Source: Alloacidobacterium dinghuense
Lineage (GTDB): Bacteria > Acidobacteriota > Terriglobia > Terriglobales > Acidobacteriaceae
Assembly (NCBI RefSeq): GCF_014274465.1
Contig: NZ_CP060394.1
Span: 496,001 to 560,000, forward strand
Direction of reading: 5' to 3'
Length of the DNA stretch: 64,000 nt
Below, piece by piece: positions 55,025 through 63,503 of this stretch. Made by a program: the position numbers and the translations under genes. Under the pieces are notes generated by a model. That model ran no database searches and was not told the origin of the DNA. It was given only the letters and a program-made list of their open reading frames with translations. Each line of letters opens with the position of its first letter. Position 1 is the first letter of the stretch.

Positions 55025-55744
55025 ATGGACGTATATAAGGCAGTCAGAAGCCGACGGGCGGTGCGCGCATTCACCGACGAGCCTGTGTCGAGGGAGGTGA
55101 TGGAGCGCGTGCTGTCCGCCGCGGCTTGGGCGCCTTCCGGATCGAATATCCAGCCGTGGCATGTCTACGTGCTGACCGGCGGCCCGCTTGTCGAGCTCAA
55201 GAGGCGCGCCGGCGAGCGCGTGGCCGCAGGCGACCCCGGGGACGAGCGGGAGTACGAGATGTACCCGCCTGCACTGAAGTCCCCGTACCACGAGCGCCGA
55301 GCCGCCTTTGGCAAGCAGCGCTACGGCGCACTCGGTATTTCGCGCGAGGACCAGGAGGCGCGCCGGAGGATCGCGGCCGCGAATTGGAACTTTTTCGGCG
55401 CGCCTGCCGGGCTGTTCTGCTACATCGACCGTGACCTGGGCCTGCCCCAATGGGCCGACGTCGGCGAGTATCTGCAGACCGTCATGCTGCTGCTCCGCGC
55501 CGAGGGGCTGCACAGTTGCCTGCAGATTGGGTGGTCGGTGTATCGCAGGACCGTCGCGGAGGTCCTGTCCCCCCCGGATGAGCTCATCCTCTATAGCGGC
55601 ATGTCGATCGGGTTCGAGGACGTCTCGGTGCGTGAAGACCATACGGGCCGGGCGCCCCTCGACGAGACGGTCATGTTCGTCGACAGTTTAGTTGCTCGCC
55701 TCCCGGAAGGTGAGAACCCAAAGTGGCAATCCGATCATACCTAA
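55025..55744 (+). CDS. Nitroreductase-family flavoenzyme
   Basis: 239 residues from the ATG with AGGTGATC before it (a GTG lies two codons upstream). RRAVRAFTDEPV, AAAWAPSGSNIQPWHVYV, GLFCYIDRDLGLPQWADVGEYL and GLHSCLQIGW are typical of the NfnB/Frm2-type FMN-dependent nitroreductases. G+C content and codon use are higher than in the neighbours, suggesting a separate transfer. The last dozen residues run into the IS91 remnant on the opposite strand, so the true C-terminus has probably been replaced. Confidence 0.86.
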   Translation: MDVYKAVRSRRAVRAFTDEPVSREVMERVLSAAAWAPSGSNIQPWHVYVLTGGPLVELKRRAGERVAAGDPGDEREYEMYPPALKSPYHERRAAFGKQRYGALGISREDQEARRRIAAANWNFFGAPAGLFCYIDRDLGLPQWADVGEYLQTVMLLLRAEGLHSCLQIGWSVYRRTVAEVLSPPDELILYSGMSIGFEDVSVREDHTGRAPLDETVMFVDSLVARLPEGENPKWQSDHT

Positions 55745-55966
55745 CGAGTTTCTGTTGTTCTTGGTGAGGGACAAAGGCGCTCCACGGTTGTGCCCGCCAA
55801 GTAAAAGCAGCGATCGCGATATCCGCCCATCGCAGCCGTGCGGCAGCGTGCAATGGCCAGCAGCACTTCTCGGTGTTGCCAGTTCATCCACTTGCGGCTG
55901 TGCTCAAGAAATGCTTGTCCGGCACAGCGAACACATGTCGGCCATCTCCAGCAGAGGCCGGCTCAT
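55740..55966 (-). pseudogene. IS91-family transposase N-terminal remnant
   Basis: Read with one frameshift near the start, it gives MSRPLLEMAD then FLEHSRKWMNWQHREVLLAI and ARCRTAAMGGYRDRC, the classical IS91/ISCR transposase start. It overlaps the stop of the recombinase remnant by four bases (ATGA), the standard order for these elements. Truncated after about 70 residues. Confidence 0.75.
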
Positions 55967-56443
55967 GAACTGTGCATCGGTCCTCCTTGCGCAGAGAACG
56001 TAAGTGCATCGAGAGGGCTAGCTGTTGCGCTAAGATGCCGCTGGGACAGATGCAGATAGATCGTCGTTTCCTCAAGGTCGCGATGACCGAGCTGCATCTG
56101 GATGGCGCGCAGGTCAGCATCGGCTTCCAGAAGATGCGTGGCGAAGCAGTGCCTCAAGGGGTGTGCGGCTGAATGTGCCTGTCCCCGAGTCCGGCGCGGC
56201 GAGCCGCGGTCCAGCATATGTTCCATATCGTCTTGTCGGAGATCGGCTGGTCCACTCCCCGATGGCCGCTGCTGCTCGGAAACAGGTAGACGCGAGGGCG
56301 CCTGGAGCGCCAGTAGACGCGCAGGGCATCGAGCAGCTTCGGACTCAACATGAAATCGCGGTTCTTGCGCCCCTTGCCTCCCTGAATATGGACAACCATG
56401 CGGGGCTGTCGATGTCGCTGACTTTCAACGTCAGAATACCGTC
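55963..56443 (-). pseudogene. IS91-associated tyrosine recombinase, frameshifted remnant
   Basis: Three frames together read LKVSDIDSP, VVHIQGGKGRKNRDFMLSPK and, after another shift, LRHCFATHLLEADADL and LGHRDLEETTIYLHLS. The second shift is at a CCCC run (about 56160), the first at AGCCCCGC (about 56407). The N-terminal half is missing. It is the accessory recombinase normally preceding the IS91-like transposase. Confidence 0.78.
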
Positions 56444-56653
56444 AAGCCTGTCCCCTTACTGTGTTCCCGATCCTCGTTCCAACATTTGATCTTGGATCAA
56501 ATGGTTCCGATGGGCTGTAGGGAGCTTCTTTGTACTTTCGTGAAAGTGTCCCGCGGCAATTGTGCAGCAGGTTGCCGCACAATTGCTGGGGACGTAATGA
56601 AGGAGTTCGGGCCGATCCCAGACGGATCAGCCCACTGGCCACTCGTTGTAATG

Positions 56654-56675
56654 TTGCCCGCATTTTGCCCGCAAA
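56654..56675. repeat. Right copy of tandem TTGCCCGCA repeat
   Basis: Identical to 18272-18293, in direct orientation, 74 bp inside attR. In this copy it would code for FAGKMRA on the minus strand as the left copy does, but within no credible gene. Confidence 0.6.
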
Positions 56676-56748
56676 CACCGCCCATTGTGCCGGTTTTGCC
56701 GACTCAGCCGACTCGTAAGTGCTGTGCCGTCGATAATTTGTGGTTTGA

Positions 56749-56794
56749 ATGGCATGGAAGAGGTCGTCGGTTTGATCCCGACCAGGTCCACCAA
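56749..56794 (+). repeat. attR: duplicate of tRNA-Ala 3' half
   Basis: 46 bp, 45 identical to 18188-18233. No 5' half of a tRNA is present before it, so this copy is non-functional. Confidence 0.92.
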
Positions 56795-56806
56795 TAAACC
56801 CAACAA

Positions 56807-57157
56807 TTAGCGGATTCGCAGACCCGGCTTTGCGCTTCCCCGCTGGGGCAACTCCAGCATGAGCGCACGGAATTCCGTCACTTCCAACGGTTCCGTGACC
56901 CGCTTCTTAGTCTGGCCAGGCTTGCTTGTGAGCCGATTCGCCATCGTTACGAACTGCCTGTACGTCCCTTGGTAGCCAACGTCTCGCAATATCCGCCAAA
57001 CAGCTTTCCATGGCAGTCCGATTTCTGAGATGGCCTTCAACTCCGCGGTAAGCCTCCGCAACTTAGTTAGGGGAAGCAGTGCCGCGAGTAAATCTAAGGG
57101 GTAAAGATTGGCGTCTCTTAAACCGGCTTGAGCGAGTGGGCTGCGCCCTTTTCCCAC
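56807..57157 (-). CDS. Small protein with possible HTH, third gene of the hip operon
   Basis: 116 residues. The segment IGLPWKAVWRILRDVGYQGT followed by YRQFVTMANRL looks like a TraK-type helix-turn-helix; the rest is basic. It overlaps the end of hipA by 40 bp, so it is translationally coupled. A third gene after hipBA is unusual, and its role in toxin control or DNA binding is unknown. It ends 12 bp before attR, which suggests it could be cut short by the island. Confidence 0.55.
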   Translation of the reverse strand: MGKGRSPLAQAGLRDANLYPLDLLAALLPLTKLRRLTAELKAISEIGLPWKAVWRILRDVGYQGTYRQFVTMANRLTSKPGQTKKRVTEPLEVTEFRALMLELPQRGSAKPGLRIR

Positions 57158-58347
57158 TCCTGCAGCATGCGCTCGCCAATGTCTGCGAAGTCCTGATGTT
57201 CTTTCACATAAGCACGCACTTCATTCGAGATACTGTCAATTGCTTCCGCGATGCGCTCCAGGATGCCTCTAATCTGCGACGGCGAGCCGCCGATTCGTGT
57301 TTCACCGAGGCGTTGAAGGTCTTTTGTGGCCGGCCACCGGGTGCTTCCGTTGAGTGTCAGCGCCATGCTGTCTCTGGGCAGGTAAACGGCGGTTGTAACC
57401 AAGTCGTAGACCGGCGCCAAGCGGGCCTCACCAAGTACATCTTCATAAACGATTCCGAAATTCTTCAGATGCGCGTCGCCGTTGCGCAGCGCGCAGTTAA
57501 GGGCGATTAACGTGAAGAGCTTTTCGAGATCTGTGTAGACGTGAGGCGAGTTCGCGAATTGCTGGAAGCGTTTAAGGATTGAGGTTTCATAGCTGCCGCT
57601 GTATTTTTGATCGGTGCGCCGTGCATTGAGCACACAGAAATCTTCAAAGCCACGGTACGTTCCGTCGAGGCGAAGGTCGAAGCGGTCGATTACCAGCGTG
57701 CCGCCATCATCGGAGAGTTGGAATGGGGGAACGTCGAGCCCGCATTTCTTCGCAACTTTCAGGCAAAGGTACTCGTTCGCCGCCAGTTGCGGATATTCGT
57801 TCGGTTCCCAGAACTTCACGATATGCGTCGCACCCCGATAGCTCTGCGAGAGCCGCGCATCTTTATAATCGGCCGCGAAAGCTTGCTCATCACGGACCAG
57901 TACTTTAGGCTGAACCCCACTGATGCCGGAGAATGAAGCGAATCGCTCAATTAGGTAGCGAAACAAGTCGCCGCCGCGCCGACGCTCCAGAATTTCATCG
58001 ACGGATTGGAAGGGAACATCTTCTTCGAGATTTTGCTTCTGGCCGGTGTAGCGGATGCGACCGACCTGTGAGCGGCCCACGATGGCCAGCAAATCAAAGT
58101 CATCAAACGTGCCGGTGGCTTTCGCAAACGTGAGCCGCAACCGTTCGCGCAGCACGCCCTCAGGGAGATTCATCTCGAAAATGGGTGGAAGACCAAAACG
58201 CATGTCCCAGGACGCGAGGCGCACCGGCATGGTTACGGAGACCGTGCGCTCTCCAATGGTTTCGGGCAAATAGAGGAACGTGCTGCCGCGATCGCCAGAG
58301 CGGTCGAGCAGTCCTGCCTCAGCGCCGTCGGTCCAGACTTTGATCAT
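57118..58347 (-). CDS. hipA: HipA-family serine/threonine kinase toxin
   Basis: 409 residues. MPVRLASWDMRFGLPPIFEMN (quoted as LPPIFEMNLPEG), SGISGVQPKVLV, THIVKFWEPNEYPQLAANEY, the catalytic NGDAHLKNFGI and the metal-binding YDLVTTAV are in standard order. HipA proteins phosphorylate aminoacyl-tRNA synthetases and cause persistence. The gene overlaps hipB by 29 bp. Confidence 0.92.
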   Translation of the reverse strand: MIKVWTDGAEAGLLDRSGDRGSTFLYLPETIGERTVSVTMPVRLASWDMRFGLPPIFEMNLPEGVLRERLRLTFAKATGTFDDFDLLAIVGRSQVGRIRYTGQKQNLEEDVPFQSVDEILERRRGGDLFRYLIERFASFSGISGVQPKVLVRDEQAFAADYKDARLSQSYRGATHIVKFWEPNEYPQLAANEYLCLKVAKKCGLDVPPFQLSDDGGTLVIDRFDLRLDGTYRGFEDFCVLNARRTDQKYSGSYETSILKRFQQFANSPHVYTDLEKLFTLIALNCALRNGDAHLKNFGIVYEDVLGEARLAPVYDLVTTAVYLPRDSMALTLNGSTRWPATKDLQRLGETRIGGSPSQIRGILERIAEAIDSISNEVRAYVKEHQDFADIGERMLQEWEKGAAHSLKPV

Positions 58348-58597
58348 CGCGATCCTCTTCCATCAGTTCTTCCAGCGTTGGCCGACGCCCAGCCGATTCC
58401 TGGATATGGAGTTCCACTCCGAGGGCCGACAGGAGTCGGACAATCTTGGAGAGGCCCAGTTCCCCGAGACGACCATTCTCCAGCGCGTCGAGCGTGGAAT
58501 GCCCGACCTTGGCCTGTTTCGCCAGCGCAGCCTGGCTGAGGCCCAGCGTTTTGCGTCGTGCGGCGATCTGCTCGCCTATAGAGGACAGCGTTAACAA
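58319..58597 (-). CDS. hipB: HipB-like XRE-family antitoxin
   Basis: 92 residues. HTH: IGEQIAARRKTLGLSQAALA, followed by KVGHSTLDALENGRLGELG. Binds the operator upstream and the HipA toxin. Overlap with hipA ensures coupled synthesis. Confidence 0.9.
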   Translation of the reverse strand: MLTLSSIGEQIAARRKTLGLSQAALAKQAKVGHSTLDALENGRLGELGLSKIVRLLSALGVELHIQESAGRRPTLEELMEEDRDDQSLDRRR

Positions 58598-58604
58598 GAA
58601 CCCA

Positions 58605-58650
58605 ATATATAAGGTAAATAGTAACCCGTCAATGGATTAACCTTATATAT
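58605..58650. promoter_or_regulatory. Probable HipB operator, inverted repeat
   Basis: A perfect 11-bp inverted repeat, ATATATAAGGT (58605-58615) and ACCTTATATAT (58640-58650), 24 bp between arms, in an A+T-rich spot just before hipB. Two HipB dimers bound side by side would repress the operon. Confidence 0.75.
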
Positions 58651-58809
58651 GAGGTATTATACGTCAGCCACAAACAACGAACCGGTAGCCCGCCTGGTGA
58701 AATCTGCCCGGATGAGTCGCCACGAATCGAACTACTCAAATCAAGATTCCCAACCTCTGGCTCCAGTTTGACGGTCAGTTGCACTTTCGAGCCCTATCTA
58801 TTGGGAAGT

Positions 58810-59673
58810 CTAAATGACATGAAAAGAGCGCAGCAGGACGCAGAGCCCAATCGCCAGGACGACAAACGTTATACCTGCTTGGACGACGACCACAAGCCGT
58901 AACTTTCCGATCTGAGCTGTTTGTGCCTCGACGGCAGACTGCATATCTTCGATCTGGGCATTTAGATCACCCTTGACACCTTCAAATGTTTGAGCCAGAG
59001 ACGGCAGAGCTTCTGATACGTATTTCGACGTGGCACTAAAGTCGCCGTCAAGTTTCTCTAGACGGCTCAGAATCTGGTCTAACTTGCGTCTACCCTCTGA
59101 AGCCTTTGCGGCCTCCGAGGATAGAGTTTCGTCCAGGATCTTCAATGCCTCGGTGATGGCGTAAACGGATTCCTCGGTAGCGATGCTCAGCTCGAATTGC
59201 GACACACCATCGACAATTATCCCTTCCGGTGGGGTGATGGCATCAGGACTCTCATGTTGCTCGGTGGTTCCTGGATCAACGCGGGAGGCTTCTTGACTCC
59301 CCTGTGGTTTGATTGCGGTATCGATCTCTTGTCCCACTCCAAAACCTATTGACCCCAATAATGCCGCAAGCGCAGCAGCCGGCAAACCGACTGCCCATCC
59401 CATGCTGGCAATACCAATTCCACCGATCGCAATCGCAATGATGGTGAACAAAATCGTGAGGGATACCTTTCCACCTTCCCGTCGAACTACTGCGTTCCCA
59501 AGCCGGACGACATCTCTTCGAAATGTCGTGTCCTTTTTCAGCTTGACGATGAATCGCCAAATATTCTTTGGACTTCCGAACTCTACTTGGTGGCGATGAA
59601 AAAGATTCTGAAACTCGTCAATATGGTTCTTGAACCTGCTTACAGTTTCCTTTGTATCGGCAAAAAATGACAT
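58810..59673 (-). CDS. Membrane protein with internal coiled coil, function unknown
   Basis: 287 residues. A short N-terminal helix pair (VSRFKNHIDEFQNLF) precedes two close hydrophobic segments (about 70-115, ILFTIIAIAIGGIGIASMGWAV and LAALLGSIGFG), a Pro/Thr linker, a long heptad region (about 165-255) and a final helix (about 262-280). The start is on the same DNA as the start of the divergent DNase II gene (about seven bases of overlap). No family recognised; could be an immunity or envelope-stress protein. Confidence 0.65.
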   Translation of the reverse strand: MSFFADTKETVSRFKNHIDEFQNLFHRHQVEFGSPKNIWRFIVKLKKDTTFRRDVVRLGNAVVRREGGKVSLTILFTIIAIAIGGIGIASMGWAVGLPAAALAALLGSIGFGVGQEIDTAIKPQGSQEASRVDPGTTEQHESPDAITPPEGIIVDGVSQFELSIATEESVYAITEALKILDETLSSEAAKASEGRRKLDQILSRLEKLDGDFSATSKYVSEALPSLAQTFEGVKGDLNAQIEDMQSAVEAQTAQIGKLRLVVVVQAGITFVVLAIGLCVLLRSFHVI

Positions 59674-60632
59674 GTTCTGAGCGGCCTCCGGTTGGGGCTA
59701 CATTCGATGAAATCTACAATGGCGCCTATCATTACGTAATCTGGAACGATCAGTTCTATGATGATCCCAAGATCAACGGATGCACAAAGGAGTGCGGCGC
59801 ACCCTGGGGACATTCAAAAGGGATGGTTGCCTGGAATGAAGCGGGCGAGGGATTTGTAATGCAGGTTTCCACGCCTTCGTGGCCAGCATCGGGCAGTGCC
59901 AGATCGCCGAGGACGACTGATGGCAACACGCTGGGCTGTGTGAAGGATGATGATGTCGAAGTCAGCCAACACTTTTTCGCCTTGCGGCTGTCCAAGGATG
60001 ATCTGGTCAAGGTCCTGACGGCGCTTGGCAATGCGAGCGTGGTGACTGATCCGAAGAATCCTCAGATTGTGAGTAACGGTGGGCCACCCGATGTTCAGCA
60101 GTTGGTCGAAAATCTGGGCGTGCTCTCGAAGAGCGAGAGCTACTCATCCGTTCAGTTGTCAACGGGCGTCGAGTTGATCTCGAAGCCGTCACACTTGAAT
60201 GTTCCGCCATGGCAAATGGTGTCCGCGATCCTCGGTGGCGTTCCGTTGCGAACTGCCACATGGTGGGCCTCCCCGGAGATCTATTCGACTACGGCAACCT
60301 CCGACATCGGCTGCTGGAGCAATTCGCTGGGCAAGCCGGGACCGGTCGAGATTGCGACGACGGGAACATGGCAGGGAAAGACATTCGGTCTGACCGGCGG
60401 CCTGGGCACGAATTTCAATCATGCGAAGCTCGGTGTGTCCACGTCCGATACGTATCACTACGCGATCTTCGGCGACATGAACCAGCAGGGCGCGATATCG
60501 GGAAGTGACTGCGGAAGTAGCCAGAACGGGCGAGGCGGCACGTTTTATGCGATCGACAATGCACAATTGTCTCAGAGTCTTACCAGTCTGATTTCAGGAT
60601 CGACTGCGCCAACCGAGGCTCCGTCTAAGTAG
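59667..60632 (+). CDS. DNase II-family protein
   Basis: 321 residues from ATG 59667. Both HxK catalytic sites of the phospholipase-D-like DNase II fold are seen: WGHSKGMVAWNE with His49, and NFNHAKLGVS with His252; MQVSTPSWPASGS and QHFFALRLS also fit. In animals the family cleaves DNA in acid compartments; bacterial members are secreted. Here no signal peptide is visible and the usual first segment is missing, so the 5' end may be cut (a TTG at 59652 adds only five residues). The start overlaps the divergent membrane-protein gene. Confidence 0.72.
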   Translation: MTCSERPPVGATFDEIYNGAYHYVIWNDQFYDDPKINGCTKECGAPWGHSKGMVAWNEAGEGFVMQVSTPSWPASGSARSPRTTDGNTLGCVKDDDVEVSQHFFALRLSKDDLVKVLTALGNASVVTDPKNPQIVSNGGPPDVQQLVENLGVLSKSESYSSVQLSTGVELISKPSHLNVPPWQMVSAILGGVPLRTATWWASPEIYSTTATSDIGCWSNSLGKPGPVEIATTGTWQGKTFGLTGGLGTNFNHAKLGVSTSDTYHYAIFGDMNQQGAISGSDCGSSQNGRGGTFYAIDNAQLSQSLTSLISGSTAPTEAPSK

Positions 60633-60680
60633 GGTCGCACGCTGGCTTGTTTCGCGAGTTGATTTCTAAGCGGGTGGGGT

Positions 60681-62771
60681 TCAGTGGGGCAGTACTGCGT
60701 CGATATTCGCGATGTACTTGCGTGAGCGCTGCGCTTCGTCTGTATCGGGGATCAGGGCGATCACCGTGCTGAAGTGAAGACGGGCTTCCTTAAGCAATTC
60801 CGTGTTGCCGTTTCCGTTGTATTCTTCCGCATACACTATGCCCAGCCGGTAGTTGGCATAAGGGTCGTCGTGCACATAGGTCAGTGCTTTCTGGCATGAT
60901 TCCGCCGCTTGCTGAAATTGCTTCTGCATCCATTGGCAATCGCAGATGCCTACGTCGGCCTGCGCCCGCAACTCACGCCAGATGTCTTGCTGGGCCGCTC
61001 GCTTTTTCTTTCCGACTCCGAAGAGGCTTCCCAGGAGGTAGTAATTGAGCTGACCTCCGAGGGCGCTGTTGAAGTTGCTGAGCGAGAGATACTGCGTGTA
61101 TTCGACATTCGCCTCTGAGCATTGATTGGCCTGACGCAGCGATTCCGCGAGCCAGAGATGCGCTTCAGCGTTCGCCGGGGTGAATTTGACGGCGTTCCTT
61201 CCTGAGTCGATTCCCTGATCGAAAGTGCCTTTGCGATAGAACGCCTGCGATTGCAGATACCATGCCATGCCGTTTTTGGGATCGAGTTGAACGACGGCAT
61301 TGGTCTGGCGTATAGCTTCGTCAAACCCTCCGGTGTCGAGCAGTGCGGCAGCATAGCTGAGGCGCGCTTCAGAGTAGTCCGGATCGATATCGATGGCGCG
61401 CTTCAGATAAACCTCTGCTTTTTCCGGATCGTAAAGCGCCTGCCAAGTGCGTCCGAGATAGAGCGCTGCTTGACTGTATTCGGGGTCGATCTGCAATGCT
61501 TTTTCGAATTCGACCGCCGCTGCCTTGTAATTGTCCGCGAATCCGCGCGTGTAGAGTTCCATGCCTTTGTTGAAGGGCACTTCGGCTGCGTGATCCTTGT
61601 GCCTAGCGATCAGGATGCGGATACTGACGGTTGTGTCCTGCCCCGGATAAATCTGCTCCTCGCGCGGACCATCTGGCTCATAGCCGAGATGGACGCCTTT
61701 GATCGTATGCGGTCCGGGAGCAATGCCGGGGAAACGCTGCGGCTTGGCCTTGTCGATGATCCCCAGACTCTTGTCGTCAAGCCAGACTTCAGTACCGTCC
61801 ATGTTGGTCTGGATCACCATGGTGCCGTAGCGCGGAGTTCCCGGGCAATTCGGTCCGGTGCATTTTGCGGAGCGCCCCGGGTTGTAGGCCAGCACCATAT
61901 TTGGGTCGAAGCTTCCACGATCTGAGGTTGGATTTTGCAGTGTCTTCGTTGCGAGACGCACGTTGCTGTGGACGTATTCAGCAAGTTCGTCCGCGGTCAC
62001 GATGCCATCGCCCGAAGCGTCGGCTTCTCCCTGCAATCCGCGAATGACGTAATAGGTGAAGATTCCGTGGCCGCCGCCCCACTGTGGGCTCTCGAAGCTT
62101 TGCTCGCGATCGCGGCTGGCAGTGAGCGAAAACATGGAAGTATTGAGGTCGAGAAGACTGTGGTTCACTTGCGCGGTGTCATCTTCTGGTGTAATTGCTC
62201 CGCTATGACACGCATCGGTGATGAGAACTTTCCACTTGCCGTGAATCTCTGTGCCGATATCTTTGCCCAAGTCCTCCATCGGCATCGCTGTAGTCGAGAG
62301 GTGCGCGATGTCAACGTCAGTCGGTGCGAGATAGGCTTTGCCGCCTGCGATGAATCCGTGACCAGCAAAATAGATGAGGACGCGGTCTTGCGGTCCGGTG
62401 ACCGATGGCAGCCATTGTTCGAGTTCCTTGCGCAGGTTCTGTAGCGTGGCCTGTTCATTGGTCAGCTTGTGCACGTTCTCGGCAGGGAAGTTGCCGCCCT
62501 CGGCGCTGATGAGCGTGGTGTAAACGTCTTCGGCGTCGCGGTCGGCGAACTGAAGTTGTGCTTTCGCAGGAAGGTGTGTGTAATGCGCGATTCCAACAAC
62601 CAGAGCGTAGCTATGCGGAATGACTGGAGCGGCCGGAGTGGGAGGTTCGGGGGCGGATTCCTTTACATGTGTGAGGTCGCGATTTTGCTGGTCGGGTGGC
62701 GGTGTGGGATTTTGCGCCGCGCCAACGGCGCTCATGCCAAGAGCAAGTACCAAAGAAAGAATGCCGCGCAT
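60681..62771 (-). CDS. Exported caspase-like peptidase with PEGA and TPR domains
   Basis: 696 residues. Signal peptide to about residue 19; caspase (C14) domain about 50-300 with His138 in YFAGHGF and Cys188 in ITDACHSG, and an EF-hand-like loop DASGDGIVTADEL. A PEGA domain (about 315-390) and six or more TPR repeats (about 405-690) follow. Likely a periplasmic or surface protease; the Ca-binding loop hints at calcium activation. Shares an operon with the two DUF4384 genes, so the three may form one assembly. Confidence 0.9.
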   Translation of the reverse strand: MRGILSLVLALGMSAVGAAQNPTPPPDQQNRDLTHVKESAPEPPTPAAPVIPHSYALVVGIAHYTHLPAKAQLQFADRDAEDVYTTLISAEGGNFPAENVHKLTNEQATLQNLRKELEQWLPSVTGPQDRVLIYFAGHGFIAGGKAYLAPTDVDIAHLSTTAMPMEDLGKDIGTEIHGKWKVLITDACHSGAITPEDDTAQVNHSLLDLNTSMFSLTASRDREQSFESPQWGGGHGIFTYYVIRGLQGEADASGDGIVTADELAEYVHSNVRLATKTLQNPTSDRGSFDPNMVLAYNPGRSAKCTGPNCPGTPRYGTMVIQTNMDGTEVWLDDKSLGIIDKAKPQRFPGIAPGPHTIKGVHLGYEPDGPREEQIYPGQDTTVSIRILIARHKDHAAEVPFNKGMELYTRGFADNYKAAAVEFEKALQIDPEYSQAALYLGRTWQALYDPEKAEVYLKRAIDIDPDYSEARLSYAAALLDTGGFDEAIRQTNAVVQLDPKNGMAWYLQSQAFYRKGTFDQGIDSGRNAVKFTPANAEAHLWLAESLRQANQCSEANVEYTQYLSLSNFNSALGGQLNYYLLGSLFGVGKKKRAAQQDIWRELRAQADVGICDCQWMQKQFQQAAESCQKALTYVHDDPYANYRLGIVYAEEYNGNGNTELLKEARLHFSTVIALIPDTDEAQRSRKYIANIDAVLPH

Positions 62772-62776
62772 AGGTC

Positions 62777-63475
62777 CTACTTGTGTGCCAATCGAAACTC
62801 ATAAATCAGCGGACCATTCTCTCCGCTGCTGGGGGCGACAACTGTGGTCGTCGGCTTGTTGATGACGGTGATGTCGCGCGCGCTGGTTCCGGGAATGGCC
62901 GGGAGCTGCGCGGGCAGAGGGTCATCCTTGCTTACGGCGTGTGGGCCGGCCATGACATCGATACACTCGCCGCGCGCGCGAAATACGGAGTCATCGCAAC
63001 GCGGAAGCAGTTCAGCCGGAGCGCCCGGGGGCGGCGGTTCGGGAGGCAACGGTGCTGGTGTGGTCTTCGTCAGCCTTACCGGGCTGATGACGAAGTAGAC
63101 GGTCTCGTATCCCGGAGGATCATCGACGCGAAACCACTCGCCCTGGGCAGGCGGAATCAGATATTCGATGTCGCGTTCGACGCGATTTGTGTCCTGCGCG
63201 TCTTTTCCGGGGTACAGGACAATGTACTTGCCCGACGTACTCTGATCCATAACGTAGAGGTAGCCGTCGAAGGACGGCTTAAAGCGGAAGCGTACCAGGT
63301 CGCCGGAACGAAAGACGTGCTGCGGACTGGTGACTTCAACGTTCTTGTCTTTCGTCTGACGCTCGACCCTGATCTCCATCCGAGGAGTCTGTTGCGCGTA
63401 CAAAAGATTTTGGGAGACAGCGCTCAGTGAAAAGATCAGAGCCAATAGGGAGGCATGAAACAAGCGTCTTCGCAT
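62777..63475 (-). CDS. Exported DUF4384-domain protein
   Basis: 232 residues from the ATG of MRRRLFHASLLALIFSLSAV; the longer frame start at 63547 would bury the signal. DUF4384 core: VFRSGDLVRFRFKPSFDGYLYV and YPGKDAQDTN, then a Pro-rich linker (PEPPPPGAP) and a C-terminal segment with ECIDV that ends at the caspase gene six bases ahead. DUF4384 proteins often stand beside or are fused to caspase-like peptidases. Confidence 0.82.
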   Translation of the reverse strand: MRRRLFHASLLALIFSLSAVSQNLLYAQQTPRMEIRVERQTKDKNVEVTSPQHVFRSGDLVRFRFKPSFDGYLYVMDQSTSGKYIVLYPGKDAQDTNRVERDIEYLIPPAQGEWFRVDDPPGYETVYFVISPVRLTKTTPAPLPPEPPPPGAPAELLPRCDDSVFRARGECIDVMAGPHAVSKDDPLPAQLPAIPGTSARDITVINKPTTTVVAPSSGENGPLIYEFRLAHK

Positions 63476-63503
63476 GATTTGATTCGCCCTCAGGGACGGA
63501 CTT

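Larger units (their letters stand above)
18188..56794. mobile_element. 38.6-kb genomic island integrated at tRNA-Ala
   Basis: Bounded by a 46-bp direct repeat (18188-18233 and 56749-56794) that reproduces the 3' half of tRNA-Ala with one mismatch. The integrase and a small HTH excisionase-like gene sit immediately inside the left end. The interior holds accessory and decayed genes: three sensor kinases, a sigma-54 activator, redox enzymes, transporter fragments and IS remnants. The integrase is split in this sequence, so the island may no longer be able to leave. The sum of these signs makes the island call strong; a mode of transfer is not visible. Confidence 0.9.

Noticed and set aside
56442-56678. 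78-residue frame starting with FAGKMRA like the integrase tail
   Set aside because: Similarity ends after the 22-bp repeat; no other recombinase residues, so only the repeat is reported.
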